DNA of 47,747 nucleotides from Helicobacter sp. (GTDB lineage Bacteria > Campylobacterota > Campylobacteria > Campylobacterales > Helicobacteraceae). The notes beneath the pieces were generated by a model. That model had not been told where the DNA came from, did not search any database, and worked only from the letters and a program-made list of their open reading frames with translations. Both the position numbers and the translations under genes were made by a program. The first letter of the stretch is position 1, and every line of letters begins with the position of its first letter. The DNA lies in NCBI GenBank assembly GCA_022511145.1, contig JAFLSC010000014.1:1-47747 (forward strand), given 5' to 3'. Positions 1-8,530 of the stretch are shown here, one piece after another.

Positions 1-1743
1 AATAGCAGCATTTAAAGCTAAAAGATTAGTTTGGTCAGCAATATCTCTTATAACTCCCACAACATTTCTAATATCTTCAGCTTGGTGAGTTACTTCTTGA
101 GTTCTATCAGCAATACTTTGCATTGAACCTGTGATTTCTTCAATCGCAGAGGCAGATTGTTGGATAGAACTTGCTTGAGAGTTAGAGCCTTCAAGGAGTT
201 GCTGCATTGATTCTTGAAGGGCATTAACTTGTTGGGTTAAATCGTGAGCATAATTAGAAGAGGATTTTAGCATTTTTTGGATTTCCTCTCCTAAAACATT
301 AGCAGTAACTTCTACATTACCTTTGGCATCAGCAATTTGTGTGGTGAAATTTAAAGCTTTATAGGAATCAAAAACACGGCGGATTTCATTCATATCAGAA
401 CCGACTCTTCCTTGCAATACATCAAGCATTTTATTCAATACATTTTTAAGCTCAATAAGTTGAGGATTGTTAGGATTCTCTGTGATTCTTGCTGTTAAAT
501 CTCCCTCTTCAACAGCTTTTGCTGTGGCAGCAGCTTGGGTAATGGCAACATTATCTTTTTCGAGTCCTTGTTTGACAAGTTCCATTGAAGAGTTCATTGC
601 TTTTGCAATCTTACCGATTTCATCATTTGCTTTAATTGGCAAAAATGGCGGTATTTGTTTTTCGGTATGATTGATAAAGGAAAAAAACTTTGCAACGGTG
701 TGATTAACATTATCTAAGCGTTTGATAACGGAAATGCGGATATTAAAGAGAGAAACAGCATTAATAATAACCATTAAGGCAACAATCCCAATCACAATGA
801 TGATAAGATTTTTTGTATTAGTGGCTGTAAAATCCTCAATTAAGGCTTCTGTAACAATATAAAGGTCTATTGCCTCATTATGGGTAGAAACAGCCCTAAA
901 ATGCCCCTGTGCATTTTGAAATTCAAAAACTCCACTAGAGGGCATACTGGCAAAATAAGGTATTTCACTAGGCTTTTTATCACTCCCAACGATAAATTTA
1001 TCATATTTTTTATCGATAATTTGGATTTTTCCATTACTACCAATCTTAATTGAACCTATGGCTTGTTGCAATATCGCATAAACATCTTTGAGTTTATAAG
1101 CCACAAACAAAATCCCTACAACTTCTTTTTTAGCATCTAATAAAGGCATATACAAGCTCATATAATCCTCACCAAAGAGCTGAACGCGTCCATAAAAAGT
1201 GCTAGGATTACTGCTTGTCATTTGGGCATAAGCAGGGTGGTCTTTTCCTAAGGGTGTCCCCACCAAACGATTACCGCTTGCGTCTCTTAAAGAAGTAGCA
1301 ATACGCATAAAATCACCATCTTTTGTTTTAGAAAAAATAGTCGCTGCCTCTTGTGTTAATGTTGCAAACTCATCAATAAACTTTTCATTATTAGCCAATC
1401 CCACACCATTATAGTAGAGATTTTGAGCTTTTGTTTTGCCTACATTGACGATTTCATCGCTTAAACTATAAGTTTGGGCATTTTCTGCACCAAAATTTCT
1501 TGCCATTATGGTTTTCAAAATTCTTGAATTTGCATTTGTATCATCAATGATTCCCTGTGCAGTAATTTGAAAATTCTCATTTAAAATCTGCCCCATTTGA
1601 TTTAATTGTAAATCAAGTGCTTTTTGTGTGTTACTTGACATATAAGATGCCAAAAAGATTATAAAAGGAATACAGATTATTAATGCTGCACCTATCTGAA
1701 TGATTGCGATTTTGCTACCTAAAGAAAGATTTTTCATACCCAT
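1..1743 (-). CDS. Methyl-accepting chemotaxis protein with periplasmic Cache domain, 3' truncated by window edge
   Basis: Transmembrane chemoreceptor that would signal through CheW/CheA to the flagellar motor. My own translation of the minus strand gives 581 residues open to the window edge. It starts MGMKNLSLGSK (an internal ATG two codons later is also possible). It has a first membrane segment at about residues 11-33, a periplasmic part of about 270 residues of single-Cache type (YMSLYMPLLDAKKEVVGILF, then GSIKIGSNGKIQIIDKKYDK), a second membrane segment at about 308-330, a HAMP-like stretch, and the start of the signalling hairpin. The last visible residues, DQTNLLALNAAI, are the invariant MCP tip region, so only the C-terminal part of the signalling domain is missing. 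It lies 81 bp downstream of the cjaA-like gene on the same strand, separated by a strong inverted repeat. Family is certain; the ligand is unknown. Confidence 0.95.
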   Translation of the reverse strand, partial: MGMKNLSLGSKIAIIQIGAALIICIPFIIFLASYMSSNTQKALDLQLNQMGQILNENFQITAQGIIDDTNANSRILKTIMARNFGAENAQTYSLSDEIVNVGKTKAQNLYYNGVGLANNEKFIDEFATLTQEAATIFSKTKDGDFMRIATSLRDASGNRLVGTPLGKDHPAYAQMTSSNPSTFYGRVQLFGEDYMSLYMPLLDAKKEVVGILFVAYKLKDVYAILQQAIGSIKIGSNGKIQIIDKKYDKFIVGSDKKPSEIPYFASMPSSGVFEFQNAQGHFRAVSTHNEAIDLYIVTEALIEDFTATNTKNLIIIVIGIVALMVIINAVSLFNIRISVIKRLDNVNHTVAKFFSFINHTEKQIPPFLPIKANDEIGKIAKAMNSSMELVKQGLEKDNVAITQAAATAKAVEEGDLTARITENPNNPQLIELKNVLNKMLDVLQGRVGSDMNEIRRVFDSYKALNFTTQIADAKGNVEVTANVLGEEIQKMLKSSSNYAHDLTQQVNALQESMQQLLEGSNSQASSIQQSASAIEEITGSMQSIADRTQEVTHQAEDIRNVVGVIRDIADQTNLLALNAAI

Positions 1744-1787
1744 AAGAAGACCCCCAAAAATTTAAAAACAACCTGTTTTAGTGATTA

Positions 1788-1824
1788 CAATTTTACTCGT
1801 ATTCTCTAAATACAAGTAAAATTG
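1788..1824 (-). terminator. Long AT-rich inverted repeat between the cjaA-like gene and the chemoreceptor
   Basis: Two 16-nt arms (1788-1803 and 1809-1824) around a 5-nt loop. On the plus strand one position mismatches, but in the minus-strand transcript that position is a G-U pair, so all 16 pairs can form. It begins immediately after the stop codon of the gene at 1825-2709. There is no T run behind it, so it may be a terminator, a 3'-end stabiliser, or both. The downstream chemoreceptor promoter would have to lie within or just past it. Confidence 0.6.
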
Positions 1825-2709
1825 TTATTGTATCAAGATAGAAGATAATTGCTCTTCACCATAAATAGGAGCAAGAATTTGCTCATAAACCTCTTTTGTG
1901 AAACCCTCGCTATTGAGTGTCTGAATCTCTGCATTGAGCCATTCCAAAAGCTCCTTTTCACCCTTTTTAACCGCCGGAGCAATCACATCTTCCTCACCAA
2001 GTTTGCTAATACCCACTGCAAAATCTGGATTCTCTTTTGCCCACGCAAAGACTAACAAATTATCGTGTGCTAAAGCATCACCTCGTCCATCTTTAAGAGC
2101 TAAAAAAGCCTCTGTATTTTGGTCGTATTTAACTAATTCAATATCAGCGTGATTTTGAGTAAAGTAAAAATCTGCCGTTGTGCCTTTATTGACAATGAGT
2201 TTTTTGCCCTTTAAATCCTCAATACTTTGGATTTGACCATTTGGGGAAACCACACCCAATGCCACTTTCATATAAGGAGTAGCAAAATCAACAACTTCTT
2301 CTCTTTGGGGTGTTTTTGTGAAATTTGCCATAATCACATCAACTTTACCTGATTTAAGAAATTCTACACGACTTGCGGCTTCGACTAATTCAAATTTAAC
2401 TTTGCTTTCATCGCCTAACAAATCTTTAGCAATCTGTCTTGAGAGAGCAACATCAAAACCATCATTTTGCCCATTTTTATCGACAAATCCAAAGGGAGGC
2501 TTATCACTAAAAACACCGATTTTAATCTCACCGCGTTTTTTAATTTCCTCAAGTGCGTTTGTCGCTTCTTTGGGAGCTTCCTTGGTTACTTCTTGCTGAC
2601 TATCTGCAGCCTTATCTTGACTATTGCTTCTATTACCCTCATTTCCTCCACAGGCAAAAAACAAAATCCCCAAACAGCTTATCATCAAAAAAGAGAGAAG
2701 TTTTCGCAT
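1825..2709 (-). CDS. CjaA-like amino-acid (cysteine) ABC transporter substrate-binding lipoprotein
   Basis: Solute-binding protein of SBP family 3, probably delivering cysteine or a related amino acid to an ABC permease. The N-terminus is a lipoprotein signal with lipobox LFFAC near residue 20, followed by a charged linker (about 25-55) and then the binding fold. Visible family signatures are IKIGVFSDKPPFGFVDKNG, the GFDVALSRQIAKDLLG segment, VDVIMANFTKTPQREEVVDF and the GKKLIVNKGTTADFYF hinge segment. Length (294 aa) fits Campylobacter CjaA, whose ligand is cysteine. ATG is preceded by AAGGAGAAT on the minus strand. No permease or ATPase gene lies next to it in the window, so the transporter partners must be encoded elsewhere. 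Family is very sure; the ligand is inferred from the family. Confidence 0.88.
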   Translation of the reverse strand: MRKLLSFLMISCLGILFFACGGNEGNRSNSQDKAADSQQEVTKEAPKEATNALEEIKKRGEIKIGVFSDKPPFGFVDKNGQNDGFDVALSRQIAKDLLGDESKVKFELVEAASRVEFLKSGKVDVIMANFTKTPQREEVVDFATPYMKVALGVVSPNGQIQSIEDLKGKKLIVNKGTTADFYFTQNHADIELVKYDQNTEAFLALKDGRGDALAHDNLLVFAWAKENPDFAVGISKLGEEDVIAPAVKKGEKELLEWLNAEIQTLNSEGFTKEVYEQILAPIYGEEQLSSILIQ

Positions 2710-2811
2710 TAATTCTCCTTAAAATTTTAAAATCCGCTCCAAAACCTTGCCTAATATTCAAAAATGTAAAAAACAAAATTTTAAAGATTTGAGATTCTAG
2801 CAAAAAAATGA

Positions 2812-2817
2812 TAAAAT
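2812..2817 (+). promoter_or_regulatory. Probable sigma-70 -10 box for the panD run
   Basis: TAAAAT lies about 50 bp upstream of panD in the 159-bp divergent gap between the cjaA-like gene and panD, within AT-rich sequence typical of Helicobacter promoters. A second similar box (TTAAAATT, near 2830) makes the exact choice uncertain. Confidence 0.4.
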
Positions 2818-2868
2818 AAACTTTTAAATGTTAAAATTTATAAAAAATAATTATTTTAAGGAATAGTC

Positions 2869-3237
2869 TTGACTCTAACAATGCTTTATAGCAAGATTCA
2901 TCGAGCGAGTGTCTCGGATGCAAATCTTAATTATGTCGGCTCTATTACGATTGATAAGCAATTAATGCAAGCAAGTGATTTGCTTGAAGGGCAAAAGGTT
3001 GATATTGTAAATATCAATAATGGAGAGCGGTTTTCAACCTATGTGATTGAAGGAAAAAAGGGCGATATATGCCTCAATGGTGCTGCCGCAAGAAAAGTGC
3101 AAATTGGCGATAAAATCATCATTATGGCGTATGCTCAATTTAGTCCGCAAGAGTTAAAAAACTATGCTCCTAAAATAGTTTTGGTTGATGAAACCAATCA
3201 AATTATCCAAATTAAGAAGGAATTACACGATGTTTGA
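2869..3237 (+). CDS. panD: Aspartate 1-decarboxylase
   Basis: Makes beta-alanine from L-aspartate for pantothenate and CoA synthesis in the cytoplasm. The self-processing Gly24-Ser25 site that creates the pyruvoyl cofactor is visible in NYVGSITID, followed by the ERFSTYVI and NGAAARK signatures. The length, 122 aa, is normal. I chose the TTG at 2869 because AAGGA sits six bases upstream and because the N-terminus [13 protein letters not shown] then matches known Helicobacter PanD proteins; the ATG at 2881 would be 18 bases from the ribosome site. It is first in the plus-strand run and overlaps the next gene by 8 bp. Another pantothenate/CoA gene, coaX, lies on the opposite strand at 38105. 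Confidence 0.95.
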   Translation: MTLTMLYSKIHRASVSDANLNYVGSITIDKQLMQASDLLEGQKVDIVNINNGERFSTYVIEGKKGDICLNGAAARKVQIGDKIIIMAYAQFSPQELKNYAPKIVLVDETNQIIQIKKELHDV

Positions 3238-3532
3238 CCCTAATGATTTAGCAAAAACGCTTGGGGATTTGCAAGAAAAACTTAAAAATGTCCAAGAAGA
3301 ATCCAAAAATCTTACCTTTAATGCTAAAAGTGGTGGTGGTTTAGTGAGTGTCAGTGCTAATGGTGAGGGGGAAATTATTGATATTACTTTCGATGATTCC
3401 TTGCTTGAAGACAAAGAATCTTTGCAGATTTTATTGATGAGTGCGATTAATGATGTCTATAAAAGTGTAGAATCTAATCGTAAAAATCTTGCCTTTGGAA
3501 TGCTTGGTAATTTGGGAGATTTTAAACTTTAA
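3230..3532 (+). CDS. YbaB/EbfC family nucleoid-associated protein
   Basis: Small DNA-binding protein of the YbaB/EbfC family, 100 aa, expected to work as a dimer on the nucleoid. The N-terminal half is a helix rich in Lys and Glu ([15 protein letters not shown]), followed by the family's strand region [21 protein letters not shown]. The start is the ATG at 3230, overlapping the end of panD by 8 bp, with AAGGA eight bases upstream inside panD. A longer in-frame start at 3185 would lie wholly in panD coding sequence and lacks family support. The overlap implies translational coupling with panD. Placement after panD also occurs in H. pylori as I remember it. Confidence 0.9.
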   Translation: MFDPNDLAKTLGDLQEKLKNVQEESKNLTFNAKSGGGLVSVSANGEGEIIDITFDDSLLEDKESLQILLMSAINDVYKSVESNRKNLAFGMLGNLGDFKL

Positions 3533-3544
3533 GGAGAGGGAGCA

Positions 3545-4615
3545 ATGAAACACTTAAAATGGTTTTGCATTATGGGGCTTTGCTTAGGATTAAGCACAGA
3601 AATTTTCGCTTATGATTTTAGTGCGTGTCAAGTTCAAGCCAAAAAACACACTGAGAAAATCGGTAACACTTATGGGATTGCTCTGCAACCTTTAAATCCA
3701 AAAAATGGTAACACACAACCTAGCAAGAATGTTTTGTTTTATTATGGAAGAAACGCTCCTGCAAACTATAAAGTCCTCAAACACGACCCTTTTTTAGGAA
3801 TGTTTCTTTTAGAATCCAAAACTAATTTAATCCCCATTGAATTGCGTCCAATTGAAAGCAAAATTTTAGAAGAAGAAGTCGCCTCTTTAACACCCAAAGA
3901 ATTTGTAAGTGGTAAGATTGAAACAAGAATGCAAAGCCCTAGAAAATTTGCAACTCTTAATGTCCCTACTTTTAATAATAGTCTTATTACAACGATATGT
4001 GAGCATTTTTATGGGATTGGTGTAGGGGGAGGAAATTTTATAGAAAAGCATTACATTGACCGCTTTGTGCAATCCCCAGTAATTTATTATGGGGATTTGG
4101 GGATTCGTGTTTTTGATAATCCTCAAAATGAAGTGGAAGTCAATCTGATTGACCCTTTCTTTGAAAATAATCCTTTTCGTTATGGCGATATTATCCTTAA
4201 TATCAATGGGGAAGCGATTTTAAATACTGATATTTTTGACCGCATTGTTTTTGATTTACCCAAACATATTCAAGTGCCTGTTAAAATAAGACGCAATGGC
4301 GTAGAAACAGAAGTTAATGCGTTAGTAGATAGTTTGCGTGGCGGAATGCTTCTACCAGAAAATTTCTTTAGCCGCGTGGGGATTGAGATTTCACCAGATT
4401 TTACCATTACCGCTGTATCACCTGAAGCCCGCAATGGATTTGAACAACTCAAAGTGGGCGATAAAGTCTTAAGAATCAATCAAAGGGAAGTGCCGCAAGG
4501 TTACAATGCTATTATTAGGCTTTTGGGTGATTATCCTGATGAAGAGCAAAAATGGCTTATTTCGCGTAATGATTTTCAATTTTTCCTTTTAATCAACAAA
4601 AAGGATAAGAATTGA
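3545..4615 (+). CDS. Periplasmic PDZ-domain protein (Campylobacterota-specific)
   Basis: A 356-aa protein with a cleavable signal peptide (about residues 1-22, ending EIFAYDF). The middle is a domain I can describe only as conserved in Helicobacter/Campylobacter (GIGVGGGNFIEKHYIDRF, around 155-175). It is followed by a PDZ-like segment (about 210-265, YGDIILNINGEAILNTDIFD) and a second PDZ-like segment (about 280-350, LKVGDKVLRINQREVPQGYN). No protease catalytic triad is visible, so it is a scaffold or adaptor rather than a DegP-type enzyme. Two Cys (28 and about 152) could form a disulfide. AAGGAGAG stands before the ATG, 12 bp after ybaB, and the stop overlaps the ispA start. The function is unknown. 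Confidence 0.82.
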   Translation: MKHLKWFCIMGLCLGLSTEIFAYDFSACQVQAKKHTEKIGNTYGIALQPLNPKNGNTQPSKNVLFYYGRNAPANYKVLKHDPFLGMFLLESKTNLIPIELRPIESKILEEEVASLTPKEFVSGKIETRMQSPRKFATLNVPTFNNSLITTICEHFYGIGVGGGNFIEKHYIDRFVQSPVIYYGDLGIRVFDNPQNEVEVNLIDPFFENNPFRYGDIILNINGEAILNTDIFDRIVFDLPKHIQVPVKIRRNGVETEVNALVDSLRGGMLLPENFFSRVGIEISPDFTITAVSPEARNGFEQLKVGDKVLRINQREVPQGYNAIIRLLGDYPDEEQKWLISRNDFQFFLLINKKDKN

Positions 4616-5484
4616 AATCTAGTATTCCCAGTCTCTTAGAGGATTTTGAATCCTATCTTATACAAAATGCCCCTAAAATCCCGAGCTTTCACCCTTATTA
4701 TGAAAAAGCTTTATGGGAAATGGTTTTAAATGGAGGCAAAAGGTTTCGTCCTGCCCTGCTCCTAAGTGTCGTGCAATCCCTTAAACCTCAATTAGTCCAA
4801 AAAGCATTTTTACCCGCTTTGGCATTAGAGATTTTACACACTTATTCTCTCATTCACGATGATTTGCCCGCAATGGATAATTCTCATCTAAGGCGAGGGG
4901 CTACAACCCTTCACATTAAATACGATGAAGCTGGGGCAATTCTCATCGGTGATGCACTCAATACACATAGTTTCTATTTGCTCTCTATTTGTGATTTTAA
5001 ACCTAAAATCAAAGTTCAGCTCATTGAGACTTTAAGCTTTTGTGGTGGGGCTTTGGGTATGGTTTTTGGACAGGCTTTGGATTGCTATTTTGAGGGCGAA
5101 AAACTCCCCTTAAAACAGCTTAAAACTATTCATCTCAACAAGACTGCTAAACTCATTGCAGCTTCTTTAAAAATGGGTGGAATCCTCTCAAAATGTAATC
5201 AAAAAGAAACTAAGCAACTTTATCAAATGGGTTTGCATTTGGGATTATTTTTTCAAATCCGTGATGATATTATTGATGTAACCCAAAGTCCGCAAGAAGC
5301 AGGTAAAAATACACAAAATGATACGCAAAAAAATAGTTATGTCAATCTTTTGGGCTTAGAAAATGCTAAAAAATCTGCCCTAAAACTCCAAAATCAAATC
5401 CAAAAAAACCTCAATAAATTTCCTCCAAAACTCAAAAAAAATCTTTTGGATTTGCTTAATCCTTATTTTTTAGGACAAAATTAA
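4612..5484 (+). CDS. ispA: Farnesyl/geranyl diphosphate synthase (short-chain polyprenyl synthase)
   Basis: Condenses isopentenyl diphosphate with allylic diphosphates to give C15 (possibly C20) precursors for quinones and undecaprenyl carriers. Both aspartate-rich metal motifs are present: DDLPAMD at about 84-90 and DDIID near 222, with NGGKRFRP (about 40) and the GQALDCYFEG segment. Its 290 aa fits bacterial IspA. The start is TTG at 4612, overlapping the stop of the PDZ gene and preceded by AAGGA; no other in-frame start exists for more than 30 residues. It ends one base into surE (TAATG), so ispA and surE are coupled. Chain length cannot be read securely from sequence. Confidence 0.92.
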   Translation: MKSSIPSLLEDFESYLIQNAPKIPSFHPYYEKALWEMVLNGGKRFRPALLLSVVQSLKPQLVQKAFLPALALEILHTYSLIHDDLPAMDNSHLRRGATTLHIKYDEAGAILIGDALNTHSFYLLSICDFKPKIKVQLIETLSFCGGALGMVFGQALDCYFEGEKLPLKQLKTIHLNKTAKLIAASLKMGGILSKCNQKETKQLYQMGLHLGLFFQIRDDIIDVTQSPQEAGKNTQNDTQKNSYVNLLGLENAKKSALKLQNQIQKNLNKFPPKLKKNLLDLLNPYFLGQN

Positions 5485-6266
5485 TGAAAAGAATCCTTCT
5501 AACTAACGATGATGGCTATCAATCAGAGGGACTCTTAGCCTTAAAGGAAGCCTTAAATCCTCTAGGGCAAGTAACGATTGTCGCTCCTGCGAGTGAAAAA
5601 TCAGCGTGTGGGCACGGAATGACTTTAACGCGTCCTTTGCGTTTTATCAAACTTGATGATGATTTTTATAAACTTGATGATGGTAGCCCAACAGATTGTA
5701 TTTATCTCGCTTTGCACGCTCTTTATGATGAGGGATTTTTACCGGATTTAATTGTGAGTGGCATTAATATTGGCTCAAATATGGGTGAAGATGTGAGTTA
5801 TTCAGGCACAGCCAGTGGGGCTATGGAGGGTGTCTTGCACGATATTCCCTCGATTGCTATTTCTCAAGTTCTCCAAGATAAAAATATCTTAGATTGTGAT
5901 TTCACACTCGCTAAAACGACAATCTTTAACCTCGCTCAATCTGTTTTAAAGAGAGGTTTTCCTTTAGGAAAAAGGGAGTTTTTGAATGTCAATATTCCCC
6001 AAACTACGCCCAAAAAATGTCAAGGGATTAAAATCACAGAATTAGGGATTCGCCTTTATGGTAATGATGCTCATCTGCACCGCAATCCTCGAGGAGAGGA
6101 GTATTATTGGTTAGGTTTGCACCCTCTAAATTGGAAAGAAAGAGAGGGCAAGGAAATGTCGGATTTTGAGGCTATAAGACAAAATTTTGTTTCTGTTACG
6201 CCCATATCACTTGATTTTACGGCTAGAAATCGCTTAAAAGGCTTGAAAGAATGGATAATGCAGTAA
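5484..6266 (+). CDS. surE: 5'/3'-nucleotidase SurE
   Basis: Metal-dependent survival-protein phosphatase acting on nucleoside monophosphates. The N-terminal NDDG metal motif (residues 8-11) is present, followed by PASEKSACGHGMTLTRPLR, DGSPTDCIYLAL, SGINIGSNMGEDVSYSGT and the conserved GTASGAMEG, all SurE hallmarks. The length is 260 aa as expected. Its ATG overlaps the ispA stop by one base, and its 3' end overlaps the next gene by 16 bp. Confidence 0.96.
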   Translation: MKRILLTNDDGYQSEGLLALKEALNPLGQVTIVAPASEKSACGHGMTLTRPLRFIKLDDDFYKLDDGSPTDCIYLALHALYDEGFLPDLIVSGINIGSNMGEDVSYSGTASGAMEGVLHDIPSIAISQVLQDKNILDCDFTLAKTTIFNLAQSVLKRGFPLGKREFLNVNIPQTTPKKCQGIKITELGIRLYGNDAHLHRNPRGEEYYWLGLHPLNWKEREGKEMSDFEAIRQNFVSVTPISLDFTARNRLKGLKEWIMQ

Positions 6267-6931
6267 ATCGCTTTGCAAGAACACTCCTCATTTTTAAGGA
6301 AAAAGGGTTTGAAAAACTCCAAAAAGCAAGTGTCTTGGTGCTAGGAGTTGGGGGTGTTGGGGGCTTTGCTTTGGATTGCTTATACCGCAGTGGTGTAGGA
6401 AAAATCTGCATTATCGATTCTGATTGCTTTGATATTACCAATCAAAATCGTCAAATTGGTGCGTTTGAAGGTATCGGACAAAAAAAAGTTGAAGTTTTAG
6501 CTAAAATATATCAAGGGATTGAGGCTTTGGATTTGAGACTTACGCACGAGAGTATCCAAAATTTCGATTTTGGACGATTTGATGTTGTTATTGATGCGAT
6601 TGATGATATTGATGCAAAAATCGCTATCGCCCTTAAAATCGCCAATCAACCCAATATGAAAAAAAAGCCTATTTTGCTTTCTTCAACAGGAAGTGCCAAA
6701 AAGCTTGACCCCTCACAAATCCAAATCACAACCATTTGGAAAAGCTATGGGGATAAATTCGCAAGAAAATTCCGAGAAGGCTTGAAAAAGCAAGGTTTTA
6801 AGGGGAATTTTAAAGTCGCTTTTAGTCCCGAAGCTCCTCATTGCAGGGATTTAGGAAGCTTTAGTGGCGTAACAGGAAGTTTTGGTTTGCATTTAGCAAG
6901 TGAGGCTATTCAACTGATTTTAAAGGATTGA
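6251..6931 (+). CDS. tcdA: tRNA threonylcarbamoyladenosine dehydratase (ThiF/MoeB fold)
   Basis: E1-like adenylating enzyme of 226 aa that most resembles TcdA (CsdL), which cyclises t6A37 of ANN-decoding tRNAs. Seen: Rossmann GVGGVGGFALDCLYRSG (about 32-48), the metal/ATP-binding DSDCFDITNQNRQ (about 56-68) and VIDAIDDIDAKIAI (about 113-126). It lacks the C-terminal rhodanese or MoeB extensions. The ATG lies inside the last 16 bp of surE in another frame. TsaD, which makes the t6A substrate, is encoded at 17868. ThiF or MoeB roles remain possible, but length and the RNRQIGA-type motif favour TcdA. Confidence 0.8.
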   Translation: MDNAVNRFARTLLIFKEKGFEKLQKASVLVLGVGGVGGFALDCLYRSGVGKICIIDSDCFDITNQNRQIGAFEGIGQKKVEVLAKIYQGIEALDLRLTHESIQNFDFGRFDVVIDAIDDIDAKIAIALKIANQPNMKKKPILLSSTGSAKKLDPSQIQITTIWKSYGDKFARKFREGLKKQGFKGNFKVAFSPEAPHCRDLGSFSGVTGSFGLHLASEAIQLILKD

Positions 6932-6933
6932 TA

Positions 6934-7089
6934 ATGAACATTTACAGCAAAGCTTACGATGATGAAGAATTCGATGAAGAAGAATATGATGATTATGATT
7001 CTGATGACAGAGGCAATAATAGGGTTATTTATGATGATGACGACTACGATAGTGATGATTCTGAATATGAATCTGATGAGGAATATTAA
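6934..7089 (+). CDS. 51-aa extremely acidic Asp/Glu/Tyr-rich protein
   Basis: Found by reading between tcdA and aguB. ATG at 6934 is two bases after the tcdA stop, and the TAA overlaps the ATG of aguB (TAATG). The 51-residue product starts MNIYSKAYDDEEF and ends in ESDEEY. More than half of its residues are Asp or Glu, about ten are Tyr, and there are only two Lys/Arg-type residues outside the middle DRGNNR segment. It has no membrane segment or signal and is probably disordered. The exact fit between two genes argues that it is translated. The function is unknown; such proteins can bind metal or act as nucleic-acid mimics, but nothing here shows that. Confidence 0.72.
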   Translation: MNIYSKAYDDEEFDEEEYDDYDSDDRGNNRVIYDDDDYDSDDSEYESDEEY

Positions 7090-7970
7090 TGCAAGAGCTT
7101 AAAGTCGCTCTTATCCAGCAGGCTTTTCATCAGAGCAAAGAAGCAACTCTAGCCGCTACTCAAGCGATGATAGAACAAGCCACAAGACAAGGTGCGAAGC
7201 TTGTATTATTGCAGGAATTACACACAAGTGAATATTTTTGTCAAAGTGAGAGCGTAGATTTCTTTGATTATGCTTTGAGTTTTGAAAAAGATTGTGCGTT
7301 TTTTAGTCAAATAGCAAAAAATTTACAAATTGTTTTATTAACCTCACTCTTTGAGCAAAGAACAAGTGGGCTTTATCACAATACCGCTGTAATCTTTGAA
7401 AGCGATGGGAGCATTGCAGGAAAATACCGCAAAATGCACATTCCTGATGACCCGGGATTTTATGAAAAATTTTATTTTACTCCGGGTGATTTGGGATTTA
7501 CACCCATTACAACGAGTGTAGGGAAACTTGGTATTTTGATTTGTTGGGACCAATGGTATCCAGAGGCTGCAAGGATTATGGCACTTAAAGGAGCGGAAAT
7601 TTTGATTTATCCGACTGCTATTGGCTGGTTTGATGAGGATTCTAAAGAAGAAAAAGAGCGACAAAGGGAAGCGTGGATTGCAATCCAACGAGGGCACGCC
7701 ATAGCTAATGGAATCCCTGTTGTTGCAATCAATCGTGTTGGTTTTGAGAAAGATTCAAGTGGAGTTTTAAAGGGGATTCGTTTTTGGGGAAGCAGCTTTG
7801 CTTGCGGAGCACAAGGAGAGCTTTTGGCTTTAGGAAGCGTTGAGCAAGAGGAAATTATCATTTTTAATTGGGATAAAAAACGCACTGAAGAAGTGCGGCG
7901 AATTTGGCCATTTTTAAGAGATAGGCGGATTGACTCCTATCAAAGTCTTTTGAAACGTTTTGATGATTGA
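7089..7970 (+). CDS. aguB: N-carbamoylputrescine amidase
   Basis: Nitrilase-superfamily enzyme hydrolysing N-carbamoylputrescine to putrescine, CO2 and ammonia, the last step of the agmatine route to polyamines. The catalytic triad is visible: Glu43 (LLQELHTSEYF), Lys115 (KYRKMHIPDD) and Cys152 (ILICWDQWYPEA). The DDPGFYEKFYFTPGD and RIWPFLRDRRIDSY segments are typical of AguB. The length of 293 aa is normal. Its partner, agmatine deiminase, is encoded at 16106-17170 on the other strand. It is coupled to the acidic ORF by TAATG and overlaps the next gene. Confidence 0.95.
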   Translation: MQELKVALIQQAFHQSKEATLAATQAMIEQATRQGAKLVLLQELHTSEYFCQSESVDFFDYALSFEKDCAFFSQIAKNLQIVLLTSLFEQRTSGLYHNTAVIFESDGSIAGKYRKMHIPDDPGFYEKFYFTPGDLGFTPITTSVGKLGILICWDQWYPEAARIMALKGAEILIYPTAIGWFDEDSKEEKERQREAWIAIQRGHAIANGIPVVAINRVGFEKDSSGVLKGIRFWGSSFACGAQGELLALGSVEQEEIIIFNWDKKRTEEVRRIWPFLRDRRIDSYQSLLKRFDD

Positions 7971-8523
7971 TGATAAAGAAAAATGGGATTTAAGGCACAA
8001 AGAAAATCCCCCTATCAAGACGCCTTTAAAACTACTTGAAGATTTTATTTCTCTTGCTAATCCTAACAAAGCCTTAGATATTGCGTGTGGAATGGGAAGA
8101 AATTCTCTTTTTATGCGGGATTGTGGCTTTTGTGTTGAGAGTGTTGATATTTCCTCTTACGCGTTAGATTCTCTGCAAAATCAACCTAATATCACGCCGA
8201 TTTTAGCGGATTTAGATTGTTTTAAAATCCCTCCAAATCAGTATGATTTGATTTGCAATAGTTATTTTTTAGAAAGGAGACTTTTTCCTTTTATCCTCAA
8301 AGGGCTCAAAAAGGGAGGGATTTTAGTGTTTGAGACTTTTGCCTTAAGCGATGATGAAAGTCTTAATGCCTTTGCCAAAGATTCTTCGCATCTCCTCTAT
8401 AAAAATGAATTATTAAGGGCGTTTTTGGATTTGGAGATTCTTTTTTATGAAGAAAAAATCATAGAACGCACACGCTCCCCTTTATCAAAAGCTTTGGTGG
8501 CAAGCCTTGTTGCAAAAGCTTAA
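7963..8523 (+). CDS. Class I SAM-dependent methyltransferase (TehB-like)
   Basis: A 186-aa cytoplasmic methyltransferase. The SAM-binding motif I is KALDIACGMGRNSLFMRDCG (about 38-57), motif II the acidic VESVDIS, and motif IV the NQYDLICNSYFLERRLFP region, followed by GLKKGGILVFETFA. These match small TehB/UbiE-like enzymes; the substrate is not evident. I start at ATG 7963; a TTG directly before it (7960) is possible, and both overlap the aguB end. No good ribosome site is visible, so coupling to aguB is likely. The 3' end abuts or overlaps the MATE gene. Confidence 0.8.
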   Translation: MIDDKEKWDLRHKENPPIKTPLKLLEDFISLANPNKALDIACGMGRNSLFMRDCGFCVESVDISSYALDSLQNQPNITPILADLDCFKIPPNQYDLICNSYFLERRLFPFILKGLKKGGILVFETFALSDDESLNAFAKDSSHLLYKNELLRAFLDLEILFYEEKIIERTRSPLSKALVASLVAKA

Positions 8524-8530
8524 AAGATTA

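Noticed and set aside
6934..7089. Possible coding noise or simple GAT/GAA repeat instead of a gene
   Set aside because: The frame is exactly bounded by the flanking genes with a TAATG overlap and has no internal stop, so it is kept as a gene though with limited confidence.
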